This document shows, in pieces, positions 34,841 through 42,126 of a DNA stretch of 64,000 nt; the stretch's first letter is position 1, and each line of letters begins with the position of its first letter. The notes under the pieces are model-generated. The model worked only from the letters and a program-made list of their open reading frames with translations, was not told the DNA's origin and ran no database searches. A program made the position numbers and the translations under genes. The stretch comes from GCA-002780795 sp964545385 (GTDB taxonomy: Bacteria; Patescibacteriota; Microgenomatia; UBA1406; GWC2-37-13), in the NCBI GenBank assembly GCA_964545385.1, contig CAZJFG010000002.1, forward strand, positions 1 through 64,000, in the 5' to 3' direction.

Positions 34841-36077
34841 TTTTTTCTTTCCCAATTAATTCTTGTAATACTTTTGGAATAAGAATAGAGCCGTCTTTTT
34901 GTTGATAGTTTTCAAGTATCGCAATAAGAATTCTTGGTGAAGCAATAGCCGTATTGTTTAATGAATAGCAGAATTCTGTTTTATTGTCCTTTGTCCGATA
35001 TTTGATATTTAATCTTCTGGTTTGGAAATCTCCCATAATCGAGTTGGACATAGTTTCGCCATAATCGTTCCGCGAAGGCATCCAAGTTTCGGTATCGTAT
35101 TTTTTCATCTGAGGTTCGCCCATGTCACCGCTGCACATAAGAAGAACCCGATATGGCAAATTCAATTCTTGCAAAATTTCTTCAGAATTTTTTTGCAGTT
35201 CCTCATGAAGCTTTTTAGTTTCTTCAATGTTGTTTCTGGCAAGAATTACCTGTTCTACTTTCCAAAACTCATGGAGTCGATAGAGTCCTTTTGTATCTTT
35301 ACCATAGGCGCCGGCTTCTTTGCGGAAACACGGTGAAAAAGCTACAAATTTTTTAGGTAGATTTTCCTCTTTTAAAATCTCACCGGAAAAATACGAAGTG
35401 ACCGGTTGTTCGGCCGTTCCGGAAAGAAAACTGTCTTCATCATTTAGTTTATAGGTATCTTGCTCTCCCCAGGGAAACTGACCACAGCCAAAAAGAGCAA
35501 AACGTTTGACAATAGCCGGTGCAATAATTGGCGTATAACCTTTTTTGACAAGTTTGTTAAAAACAAACCATATGACAGCAAGTTGTAAAAGCGCTCCTTC
35601 GTTTTTCAAAAAATATCCACGAAACCCAGAGACTTTTGAACCCCGGATAAGGTCAAAAAGATCCAGAGACTCTCCCAGTTTAATGTGCGACTTGGGTTTA
35701 AAATCGAACTTAGGTAGATCACCCCATTTTTTTATTTCTTTGTTTGCTGTGGCATCTACTCCAACAGGGACCTCATCAAGAGGAACATTTGGAACAAAAG
35801 ACAAAAGAAAGTTTAACTCAACTTCAATACCGGCAAGTTTTTCCTCAATTATTTTTAATTTTTCTTTGATATTTTTTCCTTTAGTTTTTAGATCGTTTGT
35901 TACTTTTTCTTTGGCTAGTTTGTTTCTTTCCTGGCGGATGTTTTGCGACTCCTGTATCAGTTTTTTTCTTTCATCATCAAACTTAAGGATTTTTTCAATA
36001 TCGATATCTCGATTTTTATTTTTAGCCGCCTCAATGACTTTTTGTTTATTTTTCCGTATAAAATCCAAAGATAACAT
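34830..36077 (-). CDS. serS: Seryl-tRNA synthetase
   Basis: Charges tRNA-Ser. 415 residues: an N-terminal coiled-coil arm (about 30-100) that grips the tRNA long arm, then the class II core with motif 2 CFRKEAGAYGKDTKGLYRLH, then FWKVEQVIL, and motif 3 NNTAIASPRILIAILENYQ. The gap upstream (right) is 337 bp; no T-box was found in it. It converges with the PBP gene. Confidence 0.95.
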   Translation of the reverse strand: MLSLDFIRKNKQKVIEAAKNKNRDIDIEKILKFDDERKKLIQESQNIRQERNKLAKEKVTNDLKTKGKNIKEKLKIIEEKLAGIEVELNFLLSFVPNVPLDEVPVGVDATANKEIKKWGDLPKFDFKPKSHIKLGESLDLFDLIRGSKVSGFRGYFLKNEGALLQLAVIWFVFNKLVKKGYTPIIAPAIVKRFALFGCGQFPWGEQDTYKLNDEDSFLSGTAEQPVTSYFSGEILKEENLPKKFVAFSPCFRKEAGAYGKDTKGLYRLHEFWKVEQVILARNNIEETKKLHEELQKNSEEILQELNLPYRVLLMCSGDMGEPQMKKYDTETWMPSRNDYGETMSNSIMGDFQTRRLNIKYRTKDNKTEFCYSLNNTAIASPRILIAILENYQQKDGSILIPKVLQELIGKEKITG

Positions 36078-36414
36078 ATTTCTTAATGTAAAAAAACTAA
36101 AAACTAGAAATTATCTATATCATATCAAATCTTCAATTCTTTTTGTAAGTTTTGTTATGGTTTATGTTTTTTTTGACCCTGCGTCAAAAAAAACATAAAT
36201 TAACACTTGGATAGGTTGTCCAGTTAGCCTGTATTACACCCCGGAGGTGGAGGAGGTAAAAGTTATTTTTCATTTGCCCGTGGTAAAGACGGTTCAAGTA
36301 ACCGCCACTGTTTCTTTGATAATTGATAATTCTCCTATATATAACTTGAAAATATTATTGAAAGGTTTTTCATTTTTCTGAAGGAATTGGTAGAAAGACA
36401 ACTTTTACAATTAA
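36078..36414. other. 337-bp intergenic region, no recognised gene
   Basis: Holds a perfect 17-bp inverted repeat (36161-36199) and a purine-rich stretch near 36242-36257 with repeated GGAGG. I see no tRNA, riboswitch or T-box. A minus-strand reading frame of 29 codons (36184-36273) ends inside the hairpin, and a plus-strand frame without ATG runs for about 58 codons; neither is convincing as a gene. Confidence 0.6.
36161..36199. repeat. Perfect 17-bp inverted repeat with 5-nt loop
   Basis: Left arm 36161-36177 (TTTATG, eight T, GAC) is exactly complementary to the right arm 36183-36199 (GTC, eight A, CATAAA), with loop CCTGC at 36178-36182. The long T and A runs inside the stem make it look like a bidirectional intrinsic terminator with a small GC core, located between the minus-strand gene at 36415 and serS. 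Confidence 0.85.
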
Positions 36415-36657
36415 TTATTGGGATTGGTTGTTATCTTCCGGAGATTTGAAACCATTTTGTTTAGCATGACTCCAGACTGATCCGCATTCAACAAATTCTT
36501 TTCCATTAAAATTATAACATAGTCGAGTATCTAGTATTTGAAAATTGCCGCCAGGCAAAGGAGCGGTTAGCCTAAATTTAGGAGGTATTTCTTCAATAGG
36601 AGTAACTCTCTCGGAATCATACGGATGGTTTTTTCTTGACATTACAAATCTTTCCAT
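36415..36657 (-). CDS. Small protein of unknown function
   Basis: 80 residues (75 if the second methionine, MSRKNHPYD, is used). Not recognised. The composition is balanced, rich in Pro, Asn and charged residues, with VTPIEEIPPKFRLTAPLPGG in the middle and two cysteines; no TM or signal. On the minus strand a TTGACT about 17 bases before an ATATCT, just upstream of the ATG, could be its promoter, and the hairpin at 36161 could be its terminator. A real gene is likely but not certain. Confidence 0.55.
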   Translation of the reverse strand: MERFVMSRKNHPYDSERVTPIEEIPPKFRLTAPLPGGNFQILDTRLCYNFNGKEFVECGSVWSHAKQNGFKSPEDNNQSQ

Positions 36658-36682
36658 AATAAGATATGCAATATTATTTTAT

Positions 36683-37465
36683 TCAGTCAATATTAAAAAT
36701 TATTGTTTCCAATAAGGTTTTCATTTTAGAACTTGCTTTATTGGCTTCATTGACAACTTCCTTATGGTCATGTTTTACAAAGGCAAGATTGGTAACAAAA
36801 GCCAAACTTAAAACATCGATATTCAGTGATCTTGATACCAATACTTCGGGAACGGTGCTCATGCCGACGACATCCGCCCCTAAAAATCTAAGCGCCATTT
36901 TGTCGGCGGGAGTTTCGTAATTGGGGCCGTGATAATAAACATAAGATCCTTCATGAAAGCTAATATTATTTATACTGGCCGCTTTTTTAGCTTTATTGAT
37001 CAGATTCTGATCAAATGCTTGACTCATGTCGATAAATTTCGGCCCAACCAGAGGGTTATCAAGCGCCAAAAACAAAGTAATTACATCATTTATGATAACA
37101 AAATCGCCAACTTTATATTTTTCATTTAGCGCTCCGCAGGCTGCAGTAGTAATTAGTTTTTTAACACCGCATTTTCCAAACACTCTTATCGGAGTTGTCG
37201 CCTCAAAGCTCTTATAACCTTCGTAAGTATGGAATCTTCCGGACATAAAGGCGATTCTTTTATTTTTTATTTTGGCTATAATTAGTTCTCCGACATGTCC
37301 AGGAACCGTTACGTTTGCGTTAAAAAGTTCAGAATATTTTATCTTAGTTTCAATTTTTGCTTTATCCAAAACCCTATTCCATCCCGAACCGAGGATGATA
37401 AGTGTTTCCGGGAAATTTTTTACTCGAGATTTAATAATTTTGTTAATTTCATTTTCTGATTTCAT
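36683..37465 (-). CDS. Purine nucleoside phosphorylase
   Basis: 260 residues; splits purine nucleosides with phosphate into base and ribose-1-phosphate. Family motifs: LIILGSGWNRVLDK (phosphate site), MSGRFHTYEGY, ITTAACGALNEKYKVGDFV, HEGSYVYYHGPNYETPADKM and LGADVVGMSTVPEVLVSR. The trimeric PNP type is indicated; methylthioadenosine phosphorylase is the main alternative. It overlaps the upstream phosphoribosyltransferase gene by four bases, forming a purine salvage operon with guaA. Confidence 0.9.
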   Translation of the reverse strand: MKSENEINKIIKSRVKNFPETLIILGSGWNRVLDKAKIETKIKYSELFNANVTVPGHVGELIIAKIKNKRIAFMSGRFHTYEGYKSFEATTPIRVFGKCGVKKLITTAACGALNEKYKVGDFVIINDVITLFLALDNPLVGPKFIDMSQAFDQNLINKAKKAASINNISFHEGSYVYYHGPNYETPADKMALRFLGADVVGMSTVPEVLVSRSLNIDVLSLAFVTNLAFVKHDHKEVVNEANKASSKMKTLLETIIFNID

Positions 37466-38022
37466 TGTTTTGAATAGAAATTAATAAAAATATCAGGAAT
37501 TTTTATTTTCTTAAGTTGTTTTATAATTTCGATTTGAGTTAATCCTTTTTTAGATAATTTTTTAGCAATTATTTGAGTGTTTTCTTTCATATCAAATGGG
37601 AAGATAATCCAAGAAGTATATGATTTTTGAAAAAAATCAGGGACGTATTTTGTCCAGGTTTTTATATAGGGAGCGGCAGTTTTTATTTCACTCGCGCCAT
37701 TTTCCTTTAAGTAATCTAAACCGCGAAAAAAAGTTTTGCCAGTATCCGAAACATTATCAACTAATAATATTTTTTTATTGTGAAGTTTATTGCCTAAATG
37801 GAGTGTAATTTTAGGAATATTGATTTGTTTTTGGTCGCGGTAACTGGAAACGGTGAAGGTGGTAATTGGAAGTTCAAGAAAATCAGACATAATATGAGCT
37901 ATGGTCAAACCACCTCTTGCAATAGCTACTATAAGGTCGGGTTTATATTTTTTTCTAATTTTTAAAGATAAACGATGGATATCGCTATGTAACTTTATCC
38001 AAGATATATATTGATATTCCAT
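37462..38022 (-). CDS. Purine phosphoribosyltransferase
   Basis: 186 residues from the ATG at 38022 (MEYQYISWIKLHSDIHRL); an earlier in-frame start would overlap guaA. Type I PRTase fold: LIVAIARGGLTIAHIM near the start and the PRPP loop KILLVDNVSDTGKTF. The size and ARGG motif fit a hypoxanthine/guanine/xanthine enzyme that makes nucleotides from salvaged bases. Between guaA and PNP the context supports guanine or xanthine as substrate (inference). The last 50 residues are lysine/isoleucine rich and unlike the core family. Confidence 0.86.
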   Translation of the reverse strand: MEYQYISWIKLHSDIHRLSLKIRKKYKPDLIVAIARGGLTIAHIMSDFLELPITTFTVSSYRDQKQINIPKITLHLGNKLHNKKILLVDNVSDTGKTFFRGLDYLKENGASEIKTAAPYIKTWTKYVPDFFQKSYTSWIIFPFDMKENTQIIAKKLSKKGLTQIEIIKQLKKIKIPDIFINFYSKQ

Positions 38023-38026
38023 AATA

Positions 38027-39544
38027 TTATTCCCACTCCATCGTCGCCGGTGGCTTGGTCGTGATATCATAAACTACACGCGAAATATCGTCAACTTCGT
38101 TAACGATCCTTGATGAAATTTTTTCAAGGATAGGATAGGGGATTTTTACCCAGTCGGCTGTCATTTCTTCAGTCGCTTTAAGGATTCTCAGGCCGATTGC
38201 TTCTTTGAATTTCATTTCGTCGCCTTTTAAAGCGGTAGTATAAATACCTGTCATAATGGCAAAAGAATGAAAAACTTTATTATATAAATTATTTGCCTTA
38301 ATTTCTTCAAGAACAATTTGATCGGCAGCCTCAAGTTGTTTTAATCTCTTATCCGTAACTTCACCCATAATACGGATTGCATAACCCGGTCCGGGAAACT
38401 TTTGCTGGAAAATAAACTCTTTAGGAATACCCAACGTTAACCCCAGTTTTCTTACTTCGTCTTTGTAAAGATCCCGTAGTGGCTCAACCAGTTTAAATTT
38501 TATGTTTTTGGGCAAACCGCCCACGTTATGATGGTATTTTATAAGGGAAGAATGCTTTGTTCCTTTACTTTCAATTACATCCGAATATAGAGTCCCTTGG
38601 GCCAAATAATTTATCTTTAGTTTTTTTGCTTCACGCCAGAATAAATCAATATAAAGTTTCCCGATGATCTTTCTTTTCCGTGAACCTTTTGTTATTCCTT
38701 TTAATTTTTTCAAAAATTCTTTTCTGGCGTTAATAATGATTGGCTTAATTCCAAGCATTTCCTTAAAAATTTTATTGACAAATTCGGTTGTCCCAACCCG
38801 GTTAAGACCGCTATCGACATGAATGGGAATTAGATTTTTACCGATGGCTTTTCCGATCAAAAAAGCGGCGACGGTCGAATCGACTCCGCCTGAAACCGCA
38901 CAAATTACTTTTTTATCACCAACAGTCGATTTAATTTTCTCTGTTAGTATATTGACGTCAAATGAAAGAAAAGCAAATGTCTGTAAACCGCAAACTTTTT
39001 CCAAAAAATTCTTTAAAAATATTTTTCCGTTTTGAGTGTGTTCAATCTCCGGGTGAAACTGAATACCGTAAATTTTCTTTTGAGGATTTCCGGCAAACGC
39101 CACTTCTATTTTTTCAGTCGAGCCAAATATTGTAAAATTTTTTGGAACAGTCTTAACGGTATCGCCATGACTCATCCAAATTTTATCAATACCGCTTGAA
39201 TTATCAATAATTTTGTTTTTACATATTATTTTTAAATGGGCTTTTCCATACTCTCTAAATCCAGAAATTACCTCGCCTCCCAAAAGAGAAGCTGTTAACT
39301 GCCAACCGTAGCATATTCCCAGGATCGGAATCTCCAATTCAAATATTTTTTTACTAACCATTGGGGCATTTTTCTGGTAAACGGATGAAGGCCCGCCCGA
39401 CAATATAATTGCTTGAGGCTTAATTTTTTTTATTTGGTTAAGAGCATTTTCGGGATCGATAATTAAAGTTTTCTGCCCAAGTTCACGGAGTTTACGACCA
39501 ATAAGATGGGTTGTCTGGGAACCAAAGTCGATGATAATAATCAT
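38027..39544 (-). CDS. guaA: GMP synthase (glutamine-hydrolysing)
   Basis: Converts XMP to GMP. 505 residues. N-terminal class I glutaminase: LSGGPSSVY, the nucleophile in ILGICYGWQLTA, and HPEIEHTQNG. ATP pyrophosphatase domain: P-loop CAVSGGVDSTVAAFLIGKA. C-terminal dimerisation domain with QKFPGPGYAIRIMGEVT and the closing VVYDITTKPPATMEWE. It is the first gene of the minus-strand operon guaA-PRTase-PNP. A TATAAT on the minus strand lies about 35-40 bases before the ATG. Confidence 0.96.
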   Translation of the reverse strand: MIIIIDFGSQTTHLIGRKLRELGQKTLIIDPENALNQIKKIKPQAIILSGGPSSVYQKNAPMVSKKIFELEIPILGICYGWQLTASLLGGEVISGFREYGKAHLKIICKNKIIDNSSGIDKIWMSHGDTVKTVPKNFTIFGSTEKIEVAFAGNPQKKIYGIQFHPEIEHTQNGKIFLKNFLEKVCGLQTFAFLSFDVNILTEKIKSTVGDKKVICAVSGGVDSTVAAFLIGKAIGKNLIPIHVDSGLNRVGTTEFVNKIFKEMLGIKPIIINARKEFLKKLKGITKGSRKRKIIGKLYIDLFWREAKKLKINYLAQGTLYSDVIESKGTKHSSLIKYHHNVGGLPKNIKFKLVEPLRDLYKDEVRKLGLTLGIPKEFIFQQKFPGPGYAIRIMGEVTDKRLKQLEAADQIVLEEIKANNLYNKVFHSFAIMTGIYTTALKGDEMKFKEAIGLRILKATEEMTADWVKIPYPILEKISSRIVNEVDDISRVVYDITTKPPATMEWE

Positions 39545-39649
39545 TATTTTCTATTTTCTTAAAATATAAATAGCCTAATTATACAGTAATAAATTCACTC
39601 TATAATTGTTTGCATTTGAAATTTCTTATTCTATTTTCATATTGATTAA

Positions 39650-40522
39650 TTAGAATTTTGTATCTAAATCCATAATGTGAAAGCTTTCGGCTGGATTGCA
39701 GTTGCAGGTATAATACCTGAATTCCGCAACATAGTCGTGTAAGCCCAAATTGTTTGACACCCAATCTATAAATTTTTCTAACTGCGTTCCAGCAGAATGA
39801 TATTTGTTAAGCAAATCATAAATTTCACTTGTTGTTAAATTATTTCCAAGAACTGTAAGATTATCCGGTACAAAACAGTCGATATTAAAAAAAGTGAAGG
39901 CGGTATTTACCGGAATATTAACTATTATTTTATCTTTTTTTTCCAAAGCTCGAGCATAGGAAATATTTGATCCAATATCCAATTTTAACTCATCTCCGCT
40001 AACCTGGAGTCTTCCGTGTATGGCCTTTTTTTGTAATGAGGTATTGTCGCTGTGGTACATTTTCCAACTTTTTTTGACTTCATTTGTGGCTTTTTGATAA
40101 GATATATCTTTAAAATCTGCCAAAGTTTTTATTCTTTGATTATACAATCCAATGTTTTCGATCAAAAACGCGGGTTCAGACCAAAGGGATTCCGGTCCTG
40201 TTCTGGAAGCGGTTCTTATAATAATATCAGTGTCGTTTGGTCTACCAGCATCGTGATTTATTTTGTTCATCTGATCTAATAGATATTGTAATTCCTGTAT
40301 TGATAAAAAGTCGTCAGGAGGCGAAAAAAAAGTACCCATGCGGCACCATCCGCTGTCAGTCAACATTAGTCTTTTTTGAATTTTACTCGGAGAAAATTCA
40401 AAGCTGCTTCTGGAAACAGAATTATATGAAGCAATATAAGAAACAGGGTTGAGCTGGATTATGTTCAAGTGGCTATGGTTTTCTTTACTACGATTAGCGT
40501 TATCTGAATGGAAATTCTCCAT
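39650..40522 (-). CDS. Protein of unknown function (290 aa)
   Basis: 290 residues; I do not recognise a family. No signal peptide or TM. Notable segments are LMLTDSGWCRMGTFFSPPDD, DTDIIIRTASRTGPESLWSE (weakly reminiscent of the Arg-Ser motif of pyruvate-phosphate-dikinase-like ATP-grasp folds, too weak for a call), GRLQVSGDELKLDIGSNISY and a C-terminus with YYTCNCNP then SFHIMDLDTKF. It is transcribed away from the HD-domain gene at 40737; the 214-bp gap between them has two inverted repeats, one over its probable -10. Part of the accessory stretch between guaA and lysS. Confidence 0.65.
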   Translation of the reverse strand: MENFHSDNANRSKENHSHLNIIQLNPVSYIASYNSVSRSSFEFSPSKIQKRLMLTDSGWCRMGTFFSPPDDFLSIQELQYLLDQMNKINHDAGRPNDTDIIIRTASRTGPESLWSEPAFLIENIGLYNQRIKTLADFKDISYQKATNEVKKSWKMYHSDNTSLQKKAIHGRLQVSGDELKLDIGSNISYARALEKKDKIIVNIPVNTAFTFFNIDCFVPDNLTVLGNNLTTSEIYDLLNKYHSAGTQLEKFIDWVSNNLGLHDYVAEFRYYTCNCNPAESFHIMDLDTKF

Positions 40523-40530
40523 ATTTTAGC

Positions 40531-40547
40531 TATCCTCTTATAGGATA
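40531..40547. promoter_or_regulatory. Inverted repeat at the promoter of the 290-aa gene
   Basis: TATCCT, five bases, AGGATA. It covers the minus-strand TATAAG (plus 40537-40542) that would serve as -10 about 14 bases before the ATG at 40522. Position and symmetry suggest an operator. Confidence 0.45.
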
Positions 40548-40560
40548 ACCAATAATTCGA

Positions 40561-40578
40561 TATTTTACTACTAAAATA
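40561..40578. repeat. Perfect 7-bp inverted repeat
   Basis: TATTTTA CTAC TAAAATA. A further TATTTTAG occurs at 40522-40529, so the motif is present three times within 57 bases between the two divergent genes. Confidence 0.5.
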
Positions 40579-40736
40579 GCCGATTGTAAAGAGCCAAAGC
40601 AATAAATATCCAATTAGAATATAAACTTCTATAATGTATTTTTAATTTACTTCCATATTTAGACGGTATGCTAATATTTACTGATATGTTATGGGTGGAT
40701 TTTCACTGTTAACTAATGTAGAATTCAGGGCATAAT

Positions 40737-42002
40737 ATGGCCAAAGTCGAACACTCTACTGATGGTGGATTGTCCAACGAAAAATTTTATTTTCTTGCTT
40801 TAAATAAATTTAAATCCGCGAAAATGTTAATTAACCCATGTGATCCGGAAAACATAATTTTTATTAATCACGATCTAAAAGGCCTTCCTTATCCTTCGTA
40901 TGAATATTTATCAAATGCCGGTGTTTCTGTTTCTGATATTGAAGTTGTTTTGGATCATACAAGTAGACTTAAATATGAAAAAAGAGATTTCATTGATCCA
41001 TTTACTTTAAGTATATCAGAGCTTGAAGAGTGGGTAAAATCGCATGTAGCAAAGATATATCCATTGATTGATCTATCACTAAATGCTTCAGCAAATAATG
41101 GATTTAATGAACATGGGTTGCCACATGCCGAAGAAATATTGCAATCGAGTCGTAAATTGCTTTCAGATTTGAGAATACAGGATGAACAAATAGTCAAAAG
41201 AGCAGTTGTTGAATCGCTGACGCATGATTTAGGTAATTTCATCTCCAGAGAAAATCATGAAGTAACGTCAATTTTTTTACTTGAAAAGATTTTACCGGAA
41301 TTGAAAATAAGATCAGAACAATGGAAATTAATCCGAAAGGCAATATTATTTCATAATATTTCCTTTATAAAAACCCTTTGGAACGAAAACTCAAAAGCAG
41401 AAGAAAAAATCGATATCCTTAGGAATATACTTTGTCCAGATGCGCTAGTATTAATGTTATCCGACAAAACTAGTATAGGGAGGGAAAGGCTGACAACAAA
41501 AATTATCGATAGGCAATCCGTCAATGAAGACATTCATGTAGCTTTAAATTTAATGGCGTTGGACTCTCACACGGGTTTTTCCGAAAACAGGCAAACTTTT
41601 AATTGGCTAATTGATTTTTCTACAGAACCAAAATTAGAAATCGACCGCAATAATATTAACCGTCTTTTTTTTCATCATGAAGGACGCCCTGCTGATGAAT
41701 CATTAGCTTTTGTTCCTGATGCTTGGCACAATAATCATAGATTGTATGGAATCCCTCATATTGTTTCTTGGTATTCTTCTTTTATTCAGACGTATTTCAA
41801 CAGGATCGAGTTGGCAATTTTAAGTTCATTTGCATTAAATCCTGAACAAAAAATATTTGAGATTTGTGTGAATGAAAAAGTTGGTAAGAAATCAGGTTCC
41901 ACTATGAGAGAGCAAGTTCATAAAAACGACATTGATAATTATTTATTGACACTTAAAAAAAAATTCTTGCCGAAAATTACTAGAAAAAAAAGTCGTTGGT
42001 AA
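40737..42002 (+). CDS. HD-domain protein of unknown function
   Basis: 421 residues. An HD-type metal phosphohydrolase core is visible: H130 in NEHGLPHAEEIL, the HD pair 163-164 in ESLTHDLGNF, H174 in RENHEV, H206 in AILFHN and D243 in LMLSDKTSIGRERL. The N-terminal 110 and C-terminal 150 residues match nothing I know. HD enzymes hydrolyse nucleotides, cyclic nucleotides or phosphate esters; the substrate is open. A TAGAAT ends 12 bases before the ATG. It lies in the accessory stretch, divergent from the 290-aa gene and upstream of a GNAT fusion. Confidence 0.75.
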   Translation: MAKVEHSTDGGLSNEKFYFLALNKFKSAKMLINPCDPENIIFINHDLKGLPYPSYEYLSNAGVSVSDIEVVLDHTSRLKYEKRDFIDPFTLSISELEEWVKSHVAKIYPLIDLSLNASANNGFNEHGLPHAEEILQSSRKLLSDLRIQDEQIVKRAVVESLTHDLGNFISRENHEVTSIFLLEKILPELKIRSEQWKLIRKAILFHNISFIKTLWNENSKAEEKIDILRNILCPDALVLMLSDKTSIGRERLTTKIIDRQSVNEDIHVALNLMALDSHTGFSENRQTFNWLIDFSTEPKLEIDRNNINRLFFHHEGRPADESLAFVPDAWHNNHRLYGIPHIVSWYSSFIQTYFNRIELAILSSFALNPEQKIFEICVNEKVGKKSGSTMREQVHKNDIDNYLLTLKKKFLPKITRKKSRW

Positions 42003-42029
42003 TCAATTCATATTTTGCTGCAAACGGTC

Positions 42030-42058
42030 TTGATTATAAAAAAAAGATAAATTATAAT
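42030..42058 (+). promoter_or_regulatory. Sigma-70-type promoter
   Basis: TTGATT at 42030-42035, 17-base spacer, TATAAT at 42053-42058. Predicted start of transcription near 42064-42066. It drives the leader in front of the GNAT gene or a short RNA that ends at the terminator at 42100-42123. Confidence 0.6.
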
Positions 42059-42063
42059 TTAAT

Positions 42064-42081
42064 ATGCTAACAGGTGGTTGA
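42064..42081 (+). other. Five-codon leader reading frame
   Basis: ATG CTA ACA GGT GGT TGA (MLTGG) begins five bases after the TATAAT, the leaderless spacing seen elsewhere, and lies between that promoter and a terminator hairpin. It could be a leader peptide or chance. Confidence 0.3.
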
Positions 42082-42099
42082 AAAAAAATTTGATTAACG

Positions 42100-42123
42100 C
42101 CCGCGTTTTCTGCGGGTTTTTTT
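42100..42123 (+). terminator. Intrinsic terminator three bases before a start codon
   Basis: CCCGC (42100-42104), seven-base loop, GCGGG (42112-42116), then seven T. It ends at 42123 and the GNAT-fusion gene starts at 42127. It can end transcription from the HD gene, and it also lies inside the transcript of the promoter at 42030-42058. Confidence 0.8.
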
Positions 42124-42126
42124 GTT

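Noticed and set aside
36184..36273. Minus-strand 29-codon gene ending in the hairpin
   Set aside because: No promoter, Shine-Dalgarno or recognised sequence; the length is compatible with chance.
36078..36414. T-box or other riboswitch upstream of serS
   Set aside because: No T-box sequence, specifier loop or conserved antiterminator is visible on the minus strand; only the A/T-rich hairpin is present.
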